Source of the DNA: CBDFHV01 sp965247705
GTDB lineage: Bacteria > Pseudomonadota > Alphaproteobacteria > Rhodospirillales > CAMCUA01
Assembly (NCBI GenBank): GCA_965247705.1
Contig: CBDFHV010000074.1
Span: 1-64,000 of the forward strand
DNA length: 64,000 bases
Direction of reading: 5' to 3'
Part shown: positions 9,907 to 18,532 of the stretch, piece after piece
How the letters are laid out: every line of letters begins with the position of its first letter
Numbering within the stretch: the first letter of the stretch is position 1
Made by a program: the position numbers and the translations under genes
Notes under the pieces: model-generated
What the model was told of the DNA's origin: nothing
The model's database searches: none
The model's input: only the letters and a program-made list of their open reading frames with translations

Positions 9907-12729
9907 CGATTCGGGAAGTTCGGCCAAGGCGGCACGGGCCAAGGTCGCGACGGGAGAATTGCCGCCGAGTTGCAGTGCTTCCTCCAGGAGGCGCCGCGCC
10001 TCGCCCGTACGGCCGAGGGATTTGAGGGCGATGCCGAGGTGATAGCGGATATCCGGATTTCGTGGATCGCGAACCATTGCGTCCCGCAGGTACGAAAGGG
10101 CGCGACCGGGGTCCCCCCGTTTGACCAGGACCCAACCGAGCGTGTCCTTGACCTGTGCCGCACTAGGCGCGGCCTCGTGGGCTTTCTCGGCCAGTTCAAG
10201 GGCACGGTTCGTATCGGTTTCCAGGTACAGCCAGGCCAGATTGTTGAGAATTCGGGGATCGTTCGGGCGCAGCGGTAGCAACGCCTCGTGGGCGGTCCTC
10301 GCCGTGTCGTTTCGCCCCACTTCCAGAAGCCCGGTGGCGTAAGCCAATCGGACTTCCACATCGTTGGGGTTGGTTTTGATCCAGCGGTCGAGGACCCGAA
10401 GGCCCGTTTCAATGCGACCCAGGGACCGGTAGGTGAGGTGGGCGCGGAGAACCAACTCCGCCGTCGGTGCCTTTTTCAGGCCGTTGCGATAGGCCCTAAG
10501 GGCTGCTTCCGGCTGACCTGCGCGGGTCAGCACGTCACCTTCGAGGAGTGCCAAGTCGTCGTCGGGGCGTTCGGCGGCCAGCAGCTTGAATTGGTCCTGG
10601 GCTTCGGCGATCTTATCGCTCCGGGACAACTGATCGATCAGCGCGACACGGGCGGGAACGAAGTCAGGGTCAACTCGCATGGACCGGCGCAGGGTCTGCT
10701 CCGCGGCCTCATTGTCACCCACGGAGATCTGCATCCGGGCGGCCCGCAAGAGCATTTCCGCCGAGTCCTCGACGGCCTCGACCATCTGGCGGAAAGTTTG
10801 CCGGGCGGCCTCACGGCGGTTCAAAGCCCGTTGCGTGCGCCCCAGTCCTTCCAGGACGGCGGGCGTGGTGGGATGTCCCTGCTGTAGTTTCTCGGCGATC
10901 AAGAGTGCATCTTGAGGGCTGTCCGTCGCCAGATAGAGGTCAATAAGCCGCACCTGGGAGCGCACATCCGAAGGCTCCGTGTTGCGCACCTTTTCGAGCC
11001 AGGAAATGGCATCGGCCGTTCGTCCCATGGTTTGGGCAATATCCGCCATGGCGCGCATGGCCCGGGTCTCGGAGGGGTGTTTGTCGAGAACCCCCCGACA
11101 GATCTGGCGTGCCGCCTCCGGGTTGCCGGCGGCGATCTCCAGCTTGGCCAGATTGAGGCTGGCGCTGCGGTGCTCCGGGTTTGCTTCCAGGGCCTGGCGC
11201 AAGGTCGCCCGCGATCGCGCCACGTCTCCCTTCCCCAGCCACGCCGCGCCCGCCATGTCCAATGCCACCGCGTCCTTGTCGTTCTGTTCCAGTAGGGCAT
11301 CGGTGACGGCGAGGGCGCCGTCGTGCTTCCCCGCCTGAAGGAGTTGAATAGCCAACAGGTAGCGTGCTTGGAGCGACCGAGGGTCAAGGCCCACGGCTGC
11401 CTCCAGCTCTTCGATGCCGGCGTCCATGTCGCCGGCCGCGAAATGCGCCAGGGCCTGCTGAACTTTTACCGAAGATGAGTTCGGCCTCAGTTCGGCCGCC
11501 CGGTCCAGATAGGCCAGACCCCGCTCGGTCTTGCCGACACGGATCAGGATGCCGCCGAGGAGGGCAAGCAGGTGCGGGTCCGACGGCGTCACCCGAAGGG
11601 CAGGCTCGAGAACCTCGATGGCACGGGCCTCGTGACCCTGTCTGTACAGCACCGTGCCCAGCATTTTTCGGGCGCCCGGGTGATTGGGACTGAACTTGAT
11701 GTAGTCGTTCAGATAGCGGCCCGCTTCCGCATTATTCTTGAGAGCGTAATAGACGAGGCTGGCAGCCAACAGCGCGGAGGGATCGTTGCGCAGGAACGAT
11801 GGCTCCATATTCTTGATGATGTTCTCCGCCGTGGCCAGGGCTTGCCGCGCGCCCGAAGCATCGCCGTCGTGCAGCAGCACCCTTGCCTCCAGGTAGGAGG
11901 CATAGGGATCATCGGCAACAATGCTCTTCATGTGAGCGACGTCTTCGCGCGCCGCGTCCCATCGGCCCAGCAACATCAAGGCATCGGCACGGGCCAGTCG
12001 TGCAGGCAAATGGTTGGTTTGCAGCGCGATGCAGGCCGTGAGGTCATCCACCGCCCCCGACAGATCGCCCCCAATACGCCGCATTTCGCCGCGAAAGAAC
12101 CAGGCCTCCGGCAGCTTGGGATCCCGCTCCACCGCCTGGCTTGCGAGGTCGCTGGCCGTCCCAGGTTCGCCTTGCAGAATGGCGATTTTGGCGAGCCCCA
12201 GGGGCGGCTGGGCGCTTTTCGGGTCAAGTCGGCTGGCCGCCCGATAGGCGAGGGCTCCCTCTTTCAGGCGTCGCAAATGGGTCAGGGCGTCGCCCCGGGC
12301 GAGAAGGATCTGGATTTCGACCTCGGTGGGTCGGCCGCCGCTATGAATGTCTTTCAGTAGCTCATCGTACTTACGCTGCATGAGATAGGCCTGGGCCAGG
12401 GGCATCAGGGTCAGCGTATCGTCGGCGCCCGAACGCATGGCCCGCTTATAGGCATGTTCGGCCGACAGCCCGTCCCCAAGCAAGAGGTGGACTTGCCCCA
12501 AAAGGAGCCGCGCCGAAAGGTTCTCCGGGTCCTCGGCAAGGGCGTTCTTCAGTTCGATCAGGGCGGCGCCAAAATCCTCCTTTCCCAGATGCTGAAGGGC
12601 TTGGTCGTAATAATCGCTGGAGCGTTGCGGATCGGTTGCCGCAAAAGCCGTCGTAACAGGTGCGACTCCGGCGGCGAGCAGAATCAGGGCAACGAGGACA
12701 AAGGAGCGGAGAGGCCCATGCACGGTCAT
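9904..12729 (-). CDS. prsT: PEP-CTERM system TPR-repeat protein PrsT
   Basis: A large protein of about 941 residues made almost wholly of tetratricopeptide repeats after an N-terminal signal peptide (VLVALILLAAGVAPVTTAFA then ATD). The repeats (for example AALIELKNALAEDPENLSARLLLGQVHL) continue to the C-terminus. Length, repeat style and the mature N-terminus match PrsT, a protein linked to exosortase/PEP-CTERM exopolysaccharide systems. I prefer the ATG at 12729, which puts the signal peptide at the very N-terminus; ATG 12768 is the alternative. A PEP-CTERM substrate gene lies upstream on the same strand, but no exosortase (xrtA/epsH) is in the window. Confidence 0.88.
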   Translation of the reverse strand: MTVHGPLRSFVLVALILLAAGVAPVTTAFAATDPQRSSDYYDQALQHLGKEDFGAALIELKNALAEDPENLSARLLLGQVHLLLGDGLSAEHAYKRAMRSGADDTLTLMPLAQAYLMQRKYDELLKDIHSGGRPTEVEIQILLARGDALTHLRRLKEGALAYRAASRLDPKSAQPPLGLAKIAILQGEPGTASDLASQAVERDPKLPEAWFFRGEMRRIGGDLSGAVDDLTACIALQTNHLPARLARADALMLLGRWDAAREDVAHMKSIVADDPYASYLEARVLLHDGDASGARQALATAENIIKNMEPSFLRNDPSALLAASLVYYALKNNAEAGRYLNDYIKFSPNHPGARKMLGTVLYRQGHEARAIEVLEPALRVTPSDPHLLALLGGILIRVGKTERGLAYLDRAAELRPNSSSVKVQQALAHFAAGDMDAGIEELEAAVGLDPRSLQARYLLAIQLLQAGKHDGALAVTDALLEQNDKDAVALDMAGAAWLGKGDVARSRATLRQALEANPEHRSASLNLAKLEIAAGNPEAARQICRGVLDKHPSETRAMRAMADIAQTMGRTADAISWLEKVRNTEPSDVRSQVRLIDLYLATDSPQDALLIAEKLQQGHPTTPAVLEGLGRTQRALNRREAARQTFRQMVEAVEDSAEMLLRAARMQISVGDNEAAEQTLRRSMRVDPDFVPARVALIDQLSRSDKIAEAQDQFKLLAAERPDDDLALLEGDVLTRAGQPEAALRAYRNGLKKAPTAELVLRAHLTYRSLGRIETGLRVLDRWIKTNPNDVEVRLAYATGLLEVGRNDTARTAHEALLPLRPNDPRILNNLAWLYLETDTNRALELAEKAHEAAPSAAQVKDTLGWVLVKRGDPGRALSYLRDAMVRDPRNPDIRYHLGIALKSLGRTGEARRLLEEALQLGGNSPVATLARAALAELPES

Positions 12730-12834
12730 GTTCGGCTCGCATTGGTCAGTGCGTGCTCCTTCTAACATGGGATTTCGCTGCTCGGGAAATCAAGTTGGGA
12801 CAACGGCTTGGGGCCGCGGCATTACGCACAAGAA

Positions 12835-12862
12835 AACGGCGCCTCCCACGGGAGGCGCCGTT
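12835..12862 (-). terminator. intrinsic terminator of the PEP-CTERM gene
   Basis: A perfect 12-base-pair GC-rich stem (AACGGCGCCTCC with its complement) around a four-base CACG loop. On the minus strand it is followed by GTTTTCTTG, a short T-tract. It lies 27 bases beyond the stop of the PEP-CTERM protein gene and about 105 bases upstream of prsT, so it should separate the two minus-strand units. Confidence 0.8.
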
Positions 12863-12888
12863 CCAATTGTAGGGAGCGAGGAGAGCCG

Positions 12889-13830
12889 TTACCGCACGCT
12901 GCGGCGGCGGCGCATCCATGCCATGCCGATAAGACCGCCGGCGATCAGTCCCAGACCGCCAGGCTCCGGTACGTTGGTGGTTGAGGCATTACCCCTAATG
13001 TTGTCAAAGGCGCAAGAGCCACGACAGCCAATGGTCATTCTGATCACGTTTTCCACGTTGAAGGTGATCCGCCGCCACTTGTTGTCGCCGTCCGTGGTGG
13101 GAACGAAGAGCTGATCGCCATCACCACCGATACCAGCGATGTTTACGCCGGTGGCGTCCAGCGGCGTGGTCTCGTCGTTGTCCGCGAAGAAACTGATTTC
13201 AGAGCCGGGGAGGTTACTATTTTCGGTCCCTTCGATGTCGATGACGTCGATGCTGAAGATGCTGGTGGGGACATCGAACACGAATGTCAGCTTGCCGCCG
13301 TGGGCCTCGTCGTCCGGCTCGTTGCAGACGTCGTCGCCGCAACCGTCGCTGTTCTCCTGGATGATCAAGATGTTGCCGGGGTTGCTCTTGCCGTCCGGAC
13401 CGTTGCCTCGCTGTGGGTCAACGCTTGCCACGACGGGAGCGCCCTCGGCCCCATGATACGTAAAGCCAGTAGCTCCATTGCGTCGGGCTTCCAGGTCCGG
13501 ATCACGGCCGGTGCCAGGTCGCGAATTGTAGACCACTGCCCGATCGACATCGTTGCCATTGGAACCGGCCAAAATGGTCACGGATACCCGCGAATCTGAA
13601 CCGGGGATGCCATTGAGGCTGCCCGGGCCCCACATGTTGGTGACGACCTGACCGTCCACGACGTCGGCATTGGCGATGTCCGCACCGCCGGCAGCAACCG
13701 TCGTCATTCTCTCGAAGGTCATGATCCAGGGCGCGGCGGTGGCGGAGCCGGCCAGGAACGCTCCGACTCCGAACGCGGCGGTGGCGGCGCCGACGGCGCG
13801 CAGCATCGCGTTGACGCGTGATGTCGTCAT
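12889..13830 (-). CDS. PEP-CTERM sorting-domain surface protein
   Basis: A 313-residue secreted protein. The N-terminus (MTTSRVNAMLRAVGAATAAF, then GVGAFLAGSATAA) is a signal peptide. The C-terminus is a full PEP-CTERM sorting signal: NVPEPGGLGLIAGGLIG, a hydrophobic helix, then the Arg-rich tail RRRRSVR. Exosortases cut such proteins at the PEP motif and pass them to the cell surface or exopolysaccharide. The middle is acidic and Asn/Gly rich with four cysteines (DGCGDDVC, GCRGSC). The ATG at 13830 has a good AGGAG six bases upstream. A sigma-54 promoter lies about 130 bases further upstream. Its specific role is unknown. Confidence 0.88.
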   Translation of the reverse strand: MTTSRVNAMLRAVGAATAAFGVGAFLAGSATAAPWIMTFERMTTVAAGGADIANADVVDGQVVTNMWGPGSLNGIPGSDSRVSVTILAGSNGNDVDRAVVYNSRPGTGRDPDLEARRNGATGFTYHGAEGAPVVASVDPQRGNGPDGKSNPGNILIIQENSDGCGDDVCNEPDDEAHGGKLTFVFDVPTSIFSIDVIDIEGTENSNLPGSEISFFADNDETTPLDATGVNIAGIGGDGDQLFVPTTDGDNKWRRITFNVENVIRMTIGCRGSCAFDNIRGNASTTNVPEPGGLGLIAGGLIGMAWMRRRRSVR

Positions 13831-14267
13831 GGGTCTCCTCACCTTCAGCGACCCCGCGGGGCCGTCTAACAGACCAAATTTCGTTCGACCCCGGACGACC
13901 GATGTCCCGTCCGTCGCGAGGCCTTTTGACGGCGCTGTGACGCGCCATTGCCAAGTACTAAGCAAATTTCGTGCCACCGTGTGAGACTCCATGAAATCAA
14001 GGACTTGTCCGATCGCGTCGGGGCGGTTCGGGGTGCGTCGGACCCCAACCTGTAAAGCACGCCGACAGGTCGACTCGCCCCTGAGTTCTGTGAAATCTAA
14101 CGATTTCAAGGAGTTAAGAGAATTCGACGTCCATTCAGCGCTTTTTAGGGTGTAAGGCATTCCGACACTCATCTCCATGACGGGAAAACCGGCGCGATTC
14201 CCGGGAATTCGTAACTGGAGATTGACGTCTTGGAGTGCCGCGGTCAGCGACGGCCGTCACGGGGCGC
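13831..14267. other. long 5' region of the PEP-CTERM gene
   Basis: No gene recognised in these 437 bases. Besides the sigma-54 promoter (13961-13976), it contains GAAATC-TAAC-GATTTC near 14090-14108, a perfect six-base inverted repeat about 125 bases upstream of the -12 box. That distance is usual for a sigma-54 activator site, so it is a candidate enhancer, with low certainty. The long leader between the promoter and the ATG (about 120 bases) shows no recognisable riboswitch. Confidence 0.4.
13961..13976 (-). promoter_or_regulatory. sigma-54 (RpoN) promoter of the PEP-CTERM gene
   Basis: Read on the minus strand the sequence is TGGCACGAAATTTGCT, an exact match to the sigma-54 consensus TGGCACG-N4-TTGCW. 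The invariant GG and GC are separated by ten bases. Transcription should begin near 13950, about 120 bases before the ATG at 13830. RpoN promoters upstream of PEP-CTERM genes, activated by PrsR with the kinase PrsK, are known from exosortase systems; use of PrsR here is inferred. Confidence 0.85.
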
Positions 14268-14636
14268 TCAAGCGCCCGGATAGAGTCTCTGGAGGCCGCC
14301 GTCCTCGGCCTTCGGCTTCCTTGCGCACATCCGTTCGGCGATGCGAATGATTTCGGGGAGGTCCGCCGGCTTCACCCCGGTGAAGAAAGCCCCGTCGGGA
14401 TAGAGCCGCATGTTGGGCCCTTCGGCGCACATGCCGAAGCAGCGGATCCGCTCCACCGTCAACTGAACGCCCAAGTCCTTGATCCGCGCCTCCAGTTCAT
14501 CGGCGAGGCTTTCGCTTCCGCGGCCGGCGCAGGAGGCCTGATCGGAGGAGAAACGGTTGTTGACGCAGATGACCAGGGTGGTCGGCGTTCGCTCCCCCTT
14601 TCCCGGCTTGATAATCACGAGGTCAGGGGAAGACAA
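14268..14636 (-). CDS. thioredoxin-fold (2Fe-2S) ferredoxin
   Basis: A 122-residue protein with four cysteines in the pattern of thioredoxin-like [2Fe-2S] ferredoxins: C24 and C36 (LVICVNN and SCAGRGS), then C66 and C70 (CFGMCAEGP). The C-terminal PDGAFFTGVKPADLPEII is typical of this family, which is related to the NuoE cluster domain. It should be a soluble electron carrier or cluster-transfer protein; its partner cannot be told from neighbours. The N-terminal 20 residues precede the fold. Confidence 0.85.
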   Translation of the reverse strand: MSSPDLVIIKPGKGERTPTTLVICVNNRFSSDQASCAGRGSESLADELEARIKDLGVQLTVERIRCFGMCAEGPNMRLYPDGAFFTGVKPADLPEIIRIAERMCARKPKAEDGGLQRLYPGA

Positions 14637-14729
14637 GCGGACGATGAAAGGACAACGTCACGGCTGGGCAACGAACGCGATCTGCGGTCGTGGTTGCAGC
14701 CACAACGCCTGGCCGGCGCGACATTGAGG

Positions 14730-15092
14730 TCACGAACCGTTGGCGAGGATGGCGCGGCCGGCGGCGGTCAGCTTGCAGACCAGCCAATCCGCCTTGATCG
14801 GGTTGGAGAACCAGGGTTCCGCCCAGCCCCGCTCGATGCAGCTGCGCACCGTGCGCTCGCCGACCTGTCGGCCTTCGCTGTCGAATAGGGGAAGCTTACC
14901 CCCCGGTTCCGACAGGCCGCGGGACAGCCAGCGCCGTTGGGCTGGCGTCGGTCGGGGCGGCAGGTCGTGGCGGCCGCCTCGAAGCGCCGAAGAGAGGCCG
15001 ATCGAACGGGATCGACCGTTGTCGTTGGCGCCGATGGCTTTCCGAACGCCGATCCACATGGCGGGCCACGGGTTGTTGTCCGTCCTTAACAT
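14730..15092 (-). CDS. conserved small hypothetical protein
   Basis: A 120-residue basic soluble protein that I do not recognise. The C-terminal half (GKLPLFDSEGRQVGERTVRS, CIERGWAEPWF, DWLVCKLTAAGRAILANGS) resembles a winged-helix module in which a short helix is followed by LTAAGRAIL, a wording common in MarR-like and PadR-like C-termini. A DNA-binding role is only a guess. The start ATG 15092 is chosen because further upstream the frame runs into cutA on the other strand. It is divergent from cutA. Confidence 0.6.
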   Translation of the reverse strand: MLRTDNNPWPAMWIGVRKAIGANDNGRSRSIGLSSALRGGRHDLPPRPTPAQRRWLSRGLSEPGGKLPLFDSEGRQVGERTVRSCIERGWAEPWFSNPIKADWLVCKLTAAGRAILANGS

Positions 15093-15161
15093 ACGATGGC
15101 ATGTTAGGGCACGGCGTCTGTTCTGCCAATATGTAAGTTGAACTGAAGGGGCCAACTGCCT

Positions 15162-15479
15162 ATGGAACAAGTTCTTCTTTATGTGACGACGGCCACGCGA
15201 GACGAGGCGCTGACCATCGCCCGGACCCTGGTCGCGGAGGAGCGCGTCGCCTGCGCCAATGTGCTGGGCGACATCACGTCCGTCTATCGTTGGGAGGGCG
15301 CCGTCGAGGAGGGGGGCGAAGTGGGTCTTCTCCTCAAAACCCGGCGTCCCAACGTCGATGGGGTCGTCGCGCGGATCAAGGCCCTTCACAGCTACGAATG
15401 CCCCTGCGTGGTGGCCCTGCCCATCGTCGCCGGCAACCCGGAATTCTTACAATGGATTGTCAGCGAGAGTTCGCAATAG
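15162..15479 (+). CDS. cutA: divalent cation tolerance protein CutA
   Basis: A 105-residue CutA, a small trimeric PII-like fold protein of the cytosol. Family motifs are present: the N-terminal LLYVTTATRDEALTIARTLV, ACANVLGDITSVYRWEG in the middle and the closing ECPCVVALPIVAGNPEFLQW. CutA has been linked to copper and other divalent metal tolerance, though its mechanism is not settled. It is convergent with ispDF, seven bases apart, with no room for a separate terminator. Confidence 0.95.
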   Translation: MEQVLLYVTTATRDEALTIARTLVAEERVACANVLGDITSVYRWEGAVEEGGEVGLLLKTRRPNVDGVVARIKALHSYECPCVVALPIVAGNPEFLQWIVSESSQ

Positions 15480-15486
15480 ATTGAAA

Positions 15487-16644
15487 CTATATCGGATCTT
15501 CCGATGGCAGCCGTACCGTGGCCACGGCCTGGGCGGCGATGCCCTCGGATCGGCCGGTGAACCCCAGCCGTTCGGTGGTGGTTGCCTTGACCCCGATCCG
15601 GTCCTCGGTGGTGCGCAGAATCCGGGCCAGGTTGCGGACCAGGGCGTCCCGGTGAGGACCCAGGCGGGGGCGCTCGCAGATCACCGTCAGATCCACGTTA
15701 ACCAGGACGCCGCCCAGGGACGCCAGCAGGTCCAGGGCATGACCGACGAAAGTATCGGAAGGCGCACCGCGCCAGCGGGGGTCCGTGGGCGGAAAGTGCA
15801 GGCCGATATCGCCGGCGCCGATGGCGCCCAGAAGGGCGTCGGTTACCGCGTGCAGCGCCACGTCGGCGTCCGAATGGCCCTCGAGGGCCCGGTCGTGGGG
15901 CACGGCGACACCGCACAGCATGACCGCCGTTCCCGGCCCGAAACGGTGCACGTCGAAACCGAGGCCGGTCCGGGTTTCGCTCGCCCCATCGGGCAGGGCG
16001 ACCCGTCGCAGGTCGTCTTCCGTCGTCACCTTCATGTTGGTTTCCTCGCCGGGCACGATCGTCACCGACAGGCCCGTTGCCTCGGCTAGTGCCGTGTCGT
16101 CGGTCACCGCCACATGGGCAAGCCGCCGGTGGGCCTCCAGAATGGGTCCGAATGCGAAGCCCTGGGGGGTTTGCGCCCGATAGAGACCCGCCCGCTCGAC
16201 CGTGCCCGTCACTTGGGTCCCCGCGGCCCGTTTCAGGGTATCGGTCACCGGCAAGGCCGGCAGGACGGCGGGCGCCGCATCGAGGGTGGCGATCACCCGC
16301 GCGATCAGGTCCTCTCCCACCCGGGGCCGCGCCGCATCATGGATCAACACCCGATCGGGGGCTCTTTCCGACAGGCTCTCCAGTCCCTTGCGCACGGAAT
16401 CCTGGCGCGACGCGCCGCCAACGACGGGGGCAAGCAGGTCCAGGCCGGCTGCGGCGGCGGCGAACAGCTCGCCATGGGCCTGGTGGATCACGGGCAGGAC
16501 GGCGTGCACCCGGGGATGTCGCGCAAAGGCCGACAGGGCATACCAGATCAACGGTTTGCCGGCCAGCAAACGGTATTGCTTCGGCGTCGCGCCGCCATGA
16601 CGCTCGCCCGTCCCCGCCGCCATCACCACCGCCACGCAATCCAA
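15487..16644 (-). CDS. ispDF: bifunctional IspD/IspF isoprenoid enzyme
   Basis: A 385-residue fusion of two enzymes of the MEP isoprenoid pathway. The N-terminal IspD part (MEP cytidylyltransferase) has VVMAAGTGERHGGATPKQYR and HDAARPRV; the C-terminal IspF part (MEcPP synthase) has GLGFDVHRFGPG, HSDADVALHAVTDALLGA and GDIGLHFPPTD. The fusion is common in alphaproteobacteria. In many relatives it lies beside dusB-ntrBC; here about 4 kb of other genes lie between them. Confidence 0.96.
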   Translation of the reverse strand: MDCVAVVMAAGTGERHGGATPKQYRLLAGKPLIWYALSAFARHPRVHAVLPVIHQAHGELFAAAAAGLDLLAPVVGGASRQDSVRKGLESLSERAPDRVLIHDAARPRVGEDLIARVIATLDAAPAVLPALPVTDTLKRAAGTQVTGTVERAGLYRAQTPQGFAFGPILEAHRRLAHVAVTDDTALAEATGLSVTIVPGEETNMKVTTEDDLRRVALPDGASETRTGLGFDVHRFGPGTAVMLCGVAVPHDRALEGHSDADVALHAVTDALLGAIGAGDIGLHFPPTDPRWRGAPSDTFVGHALDLLASLGGVLVNVDLTVICERPRLGPHRDALVRNLARILRTTEDRIGVKATTTERLGFTGRSEGIAAQAVATVRLPSEDPI

Positions 16645-16738
16645 GGGCCTCGACTCCCGCCTGATGGCGCCAGATTAGAAGCGCGCCCGGGGACTTGCCA
16701 AGAGGGGCGGGCGGCGCGATGGTGGCGACCCTATTCCT

Positions 16739-17548
16739 TTGCTCTCCGATGAGGTCGTGGTGCTGTCCGGTATTTTGGCGGCCTTGACTCTGATACCGGC
16801 GAGCCTGCGGGCTCTGCGCGGGCCGGGGCGGCGCGATGCGGTCTACTGGGCGCTGCTCGCGTTGGCGGTGGTCGGCCCCTGCGGCAAGGCGCTGCTGCTG
16901 GGCGGCGGCGCCTGGCCCGCCGGGTTGTCGGCGGCCCTGTGGATTACGGTCGCCGCGACCATGGTCCTGTTCGCTCTCTTGTGCCTCATGGAGCCGGAAG
17001 CGTGGCGGCTGACGGCGCCTGTCTGCGCCTACATGGCCTGCATGGCGATCCTCGCCCTGGTCTGGGAACGGGCGCCGGAGCAGGGCACGCTAAGCGGCGG
17101 ACCCGACGCCTGGATCGGGGTTCACATCGCCTTTTCCGTCGCCACCTATGCCCTGGTGACCCTTGCCGCCATGGCCGCCCTGGCCGCCTTCCTGAAGGAG
17201 CGGGCCCTGAAGCAGAAGCGGCCGGGCGGGGTCAGCCAGTCCCTGCCCTCGGTCTCCGACAGCGAGCGGCTTCTGGTGCGCCTCCTGGGCGTGGGGGAAG
17301 CGGTGCTGGCCTGCGGCCTGGTCACCGGCATGACCGTCCAGTTCCTCGAAACGGGGGCTCCGTTCGCCATCAGCCACAAGTCGATCCTCGCCGTGGCCGC
17401 GTTCATGGTCATCGGCGGCCTGCTGATCGCCCACCGCCGGGTGGGAATCCGCGGGCGCGCGGCGGCCCGGGGGGTGCTGGTGGGCTACCTGCTGCTGACC
17501 CTGGCCTATCCCGGCGTGAAGTTCGTCACCGACGTCCTGCTTGCCTGA
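16739..17548 (+). CDS. CcsA/YpjD-like cytochrome c assembly family membrane protein
   Basis: A 269-residue polytopic inner-membrane protein with about eight hydrophobic segments. The central WIGVHIAFSVATYALVTLAA with a conserved histidine, and the SHKSILAVAAF segment with another, fit the CcsA/YpjD branch of the cytochrome c assembly family. YpjD proteins lack the full tryptophan-rich haem motif, and none is visible here, so direct haem delivery is doubtful. Start ATG at 16739 is preceded by no strong ribosome site. It is followed after 16 bases by a glycosyltransferase. Confidence 0.75.
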   Translation: MLSDEVVVLSGILAALTLIPASLRALRGPGRRDAVYWALLALAVVGPCGKALLLGGGAWPAGLSAALWITVAATMVLFALLCLMEPEAWRLTAPVCAYMACMAILALVWERAPEQGTLSGGPDAWIGVHIAFSVATYALVTLAAMAALAAFLKERALKQKRPGGVSQSLPSVSDSERLLVRLLGVGEAVLACGLVTGMTVQFLETGAPFAISHKSILAVAAFMVIGGLLIAHRRVGIRGRAAARGVLVGYLLLTLAYPGVKFVTDVLLA

Positions 17549-17564
17549 TCCATTGCCCTAATTC

Positions 17565-18527
17565 ATGCCGCCGATGCCCGCCGAGTCCCCGGTCGTCGCG
17601 ACCGTGGTGGTCACCTACAATCGAAAAGCGCTGCTGCGGGAGTGTTTGGCCGCCAATCTCTGCCAGAGCCGGCCCGCCGATGTTCTGGTCGTGGTCGACA
17701 ATGCCTCCACCGACGGCACGGTCGAGATGCTCGAGGGCGAGGGATGGCTCACGAGGCCGGGCGTTCTGCTGCACCGCCTGGACACCAACAGGGGCGGCGC
17801 CGGCGGCTTCCACGCCGGCATGGAGAAGGCGCTGGAACGGGGCGTCGACTGGATCTGGCTGATGGACGACGATGCCATCCCCGAACGGGATGCCCTCGAA
17901 CGGCTCCTGGTGCACGCCAAGGGCGAACCCCCGTACCCGCTGCTGGCGAGCCAGGTTCTCGACCGGGCGGGGACCCTCGACATCACCCATCGGGCGCGCA
18001 TTCATCGGCTGCCCTTTCGGATCTCACACATCCCGGCTTCGGCCTATGCTGGCGTCGGGCCGACAGCCGATGCGGTGACCTTTGTCGGCCCGCTGATTCA
18101 CCGACAGCACATGGTGGCCTGTGGCCTGCCGCGGGCGGATTATTTTCTCTACTACGACGATTTCGAATACACCCATCGTCTGCGGCGGGCCGGGTTCGCG
18201 CTGCGTATCGTCCCCCAAAGCCGGATACGGCACCTGGACGAGGGGCGCTCCCTGCGCCAGGCGGACGCGATGGGCGACGTGAGCTGGGCATGGCGCATGT
18301 TTTACCGGGTTCGCAACCGGGTCCATTGGTACCGCGAGGCCGAGCCGCGGGCGTGGGCCCTGTGGCCCGGGTTTGTCGCCGTGTTCCTGGCGAACTGCGG
18401 CCTCATCCTATTGCGGCAACCGAGCAAGGGGCAAAGATTGCGGCTGCTGGTGCGGGCCTTCCAGGACGGATGGCGCGGTCGACTGGGCAAGACGATCGAT
18501 CCAGCCCTCTACCGCGAGGAGACCTGA
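17565..18527 (+). CDS. family 2 glycosyltransferase
   Basis: A 320-residue GT-A fold transferase: VVATVVVTYNRKALLRECL, the sugar-nucleotide site VVVDNASTDGT, TNRGGAGGFHAGM and the metal-binding triad DDD at 101-103 (WIWLMDDDAIPE). The triad context is like the galactofuranosyl/rhamnosyl branch of GT2. A C-terminal hydrophobic stretch (WALWPGFVAVFLANCGLILL) suggests membrane association. It should add a sugar to a cell-surface glycan or lipid carrier. The next gene, an FAD protein, begins five bases downstream, so the two likely act together. Confidence 0.87.
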   Translation: MPPMPAESPVVATVVVTYNRKALLRECLAANLCQSRPADVLVVVDNASTDGTVEMLEGEGWLTRPGVLLHRLDTNRGGAGGFHAGMEKALERGVDWIWLMDDDAIPERDALERLLVHAKGEPPYPLLASQVLDRAGTLDITHRARIHRLPFRISHIPASAYAGVGPTADAVTFVGPLIHRQHMVACGLPRADYFLYYDDFEYTHRLRRAGFALRIVPQSRIRHLDEGRSLRQADAMGDVSWAWRMFYRVRNRVHWYREAEPRAWALWPGFVAVFLANCGLILLRQPSKGQRLRLLVRAFQDGWRGRLGKTIDPALYREET

Positions 18528-18532
18528 ACACG

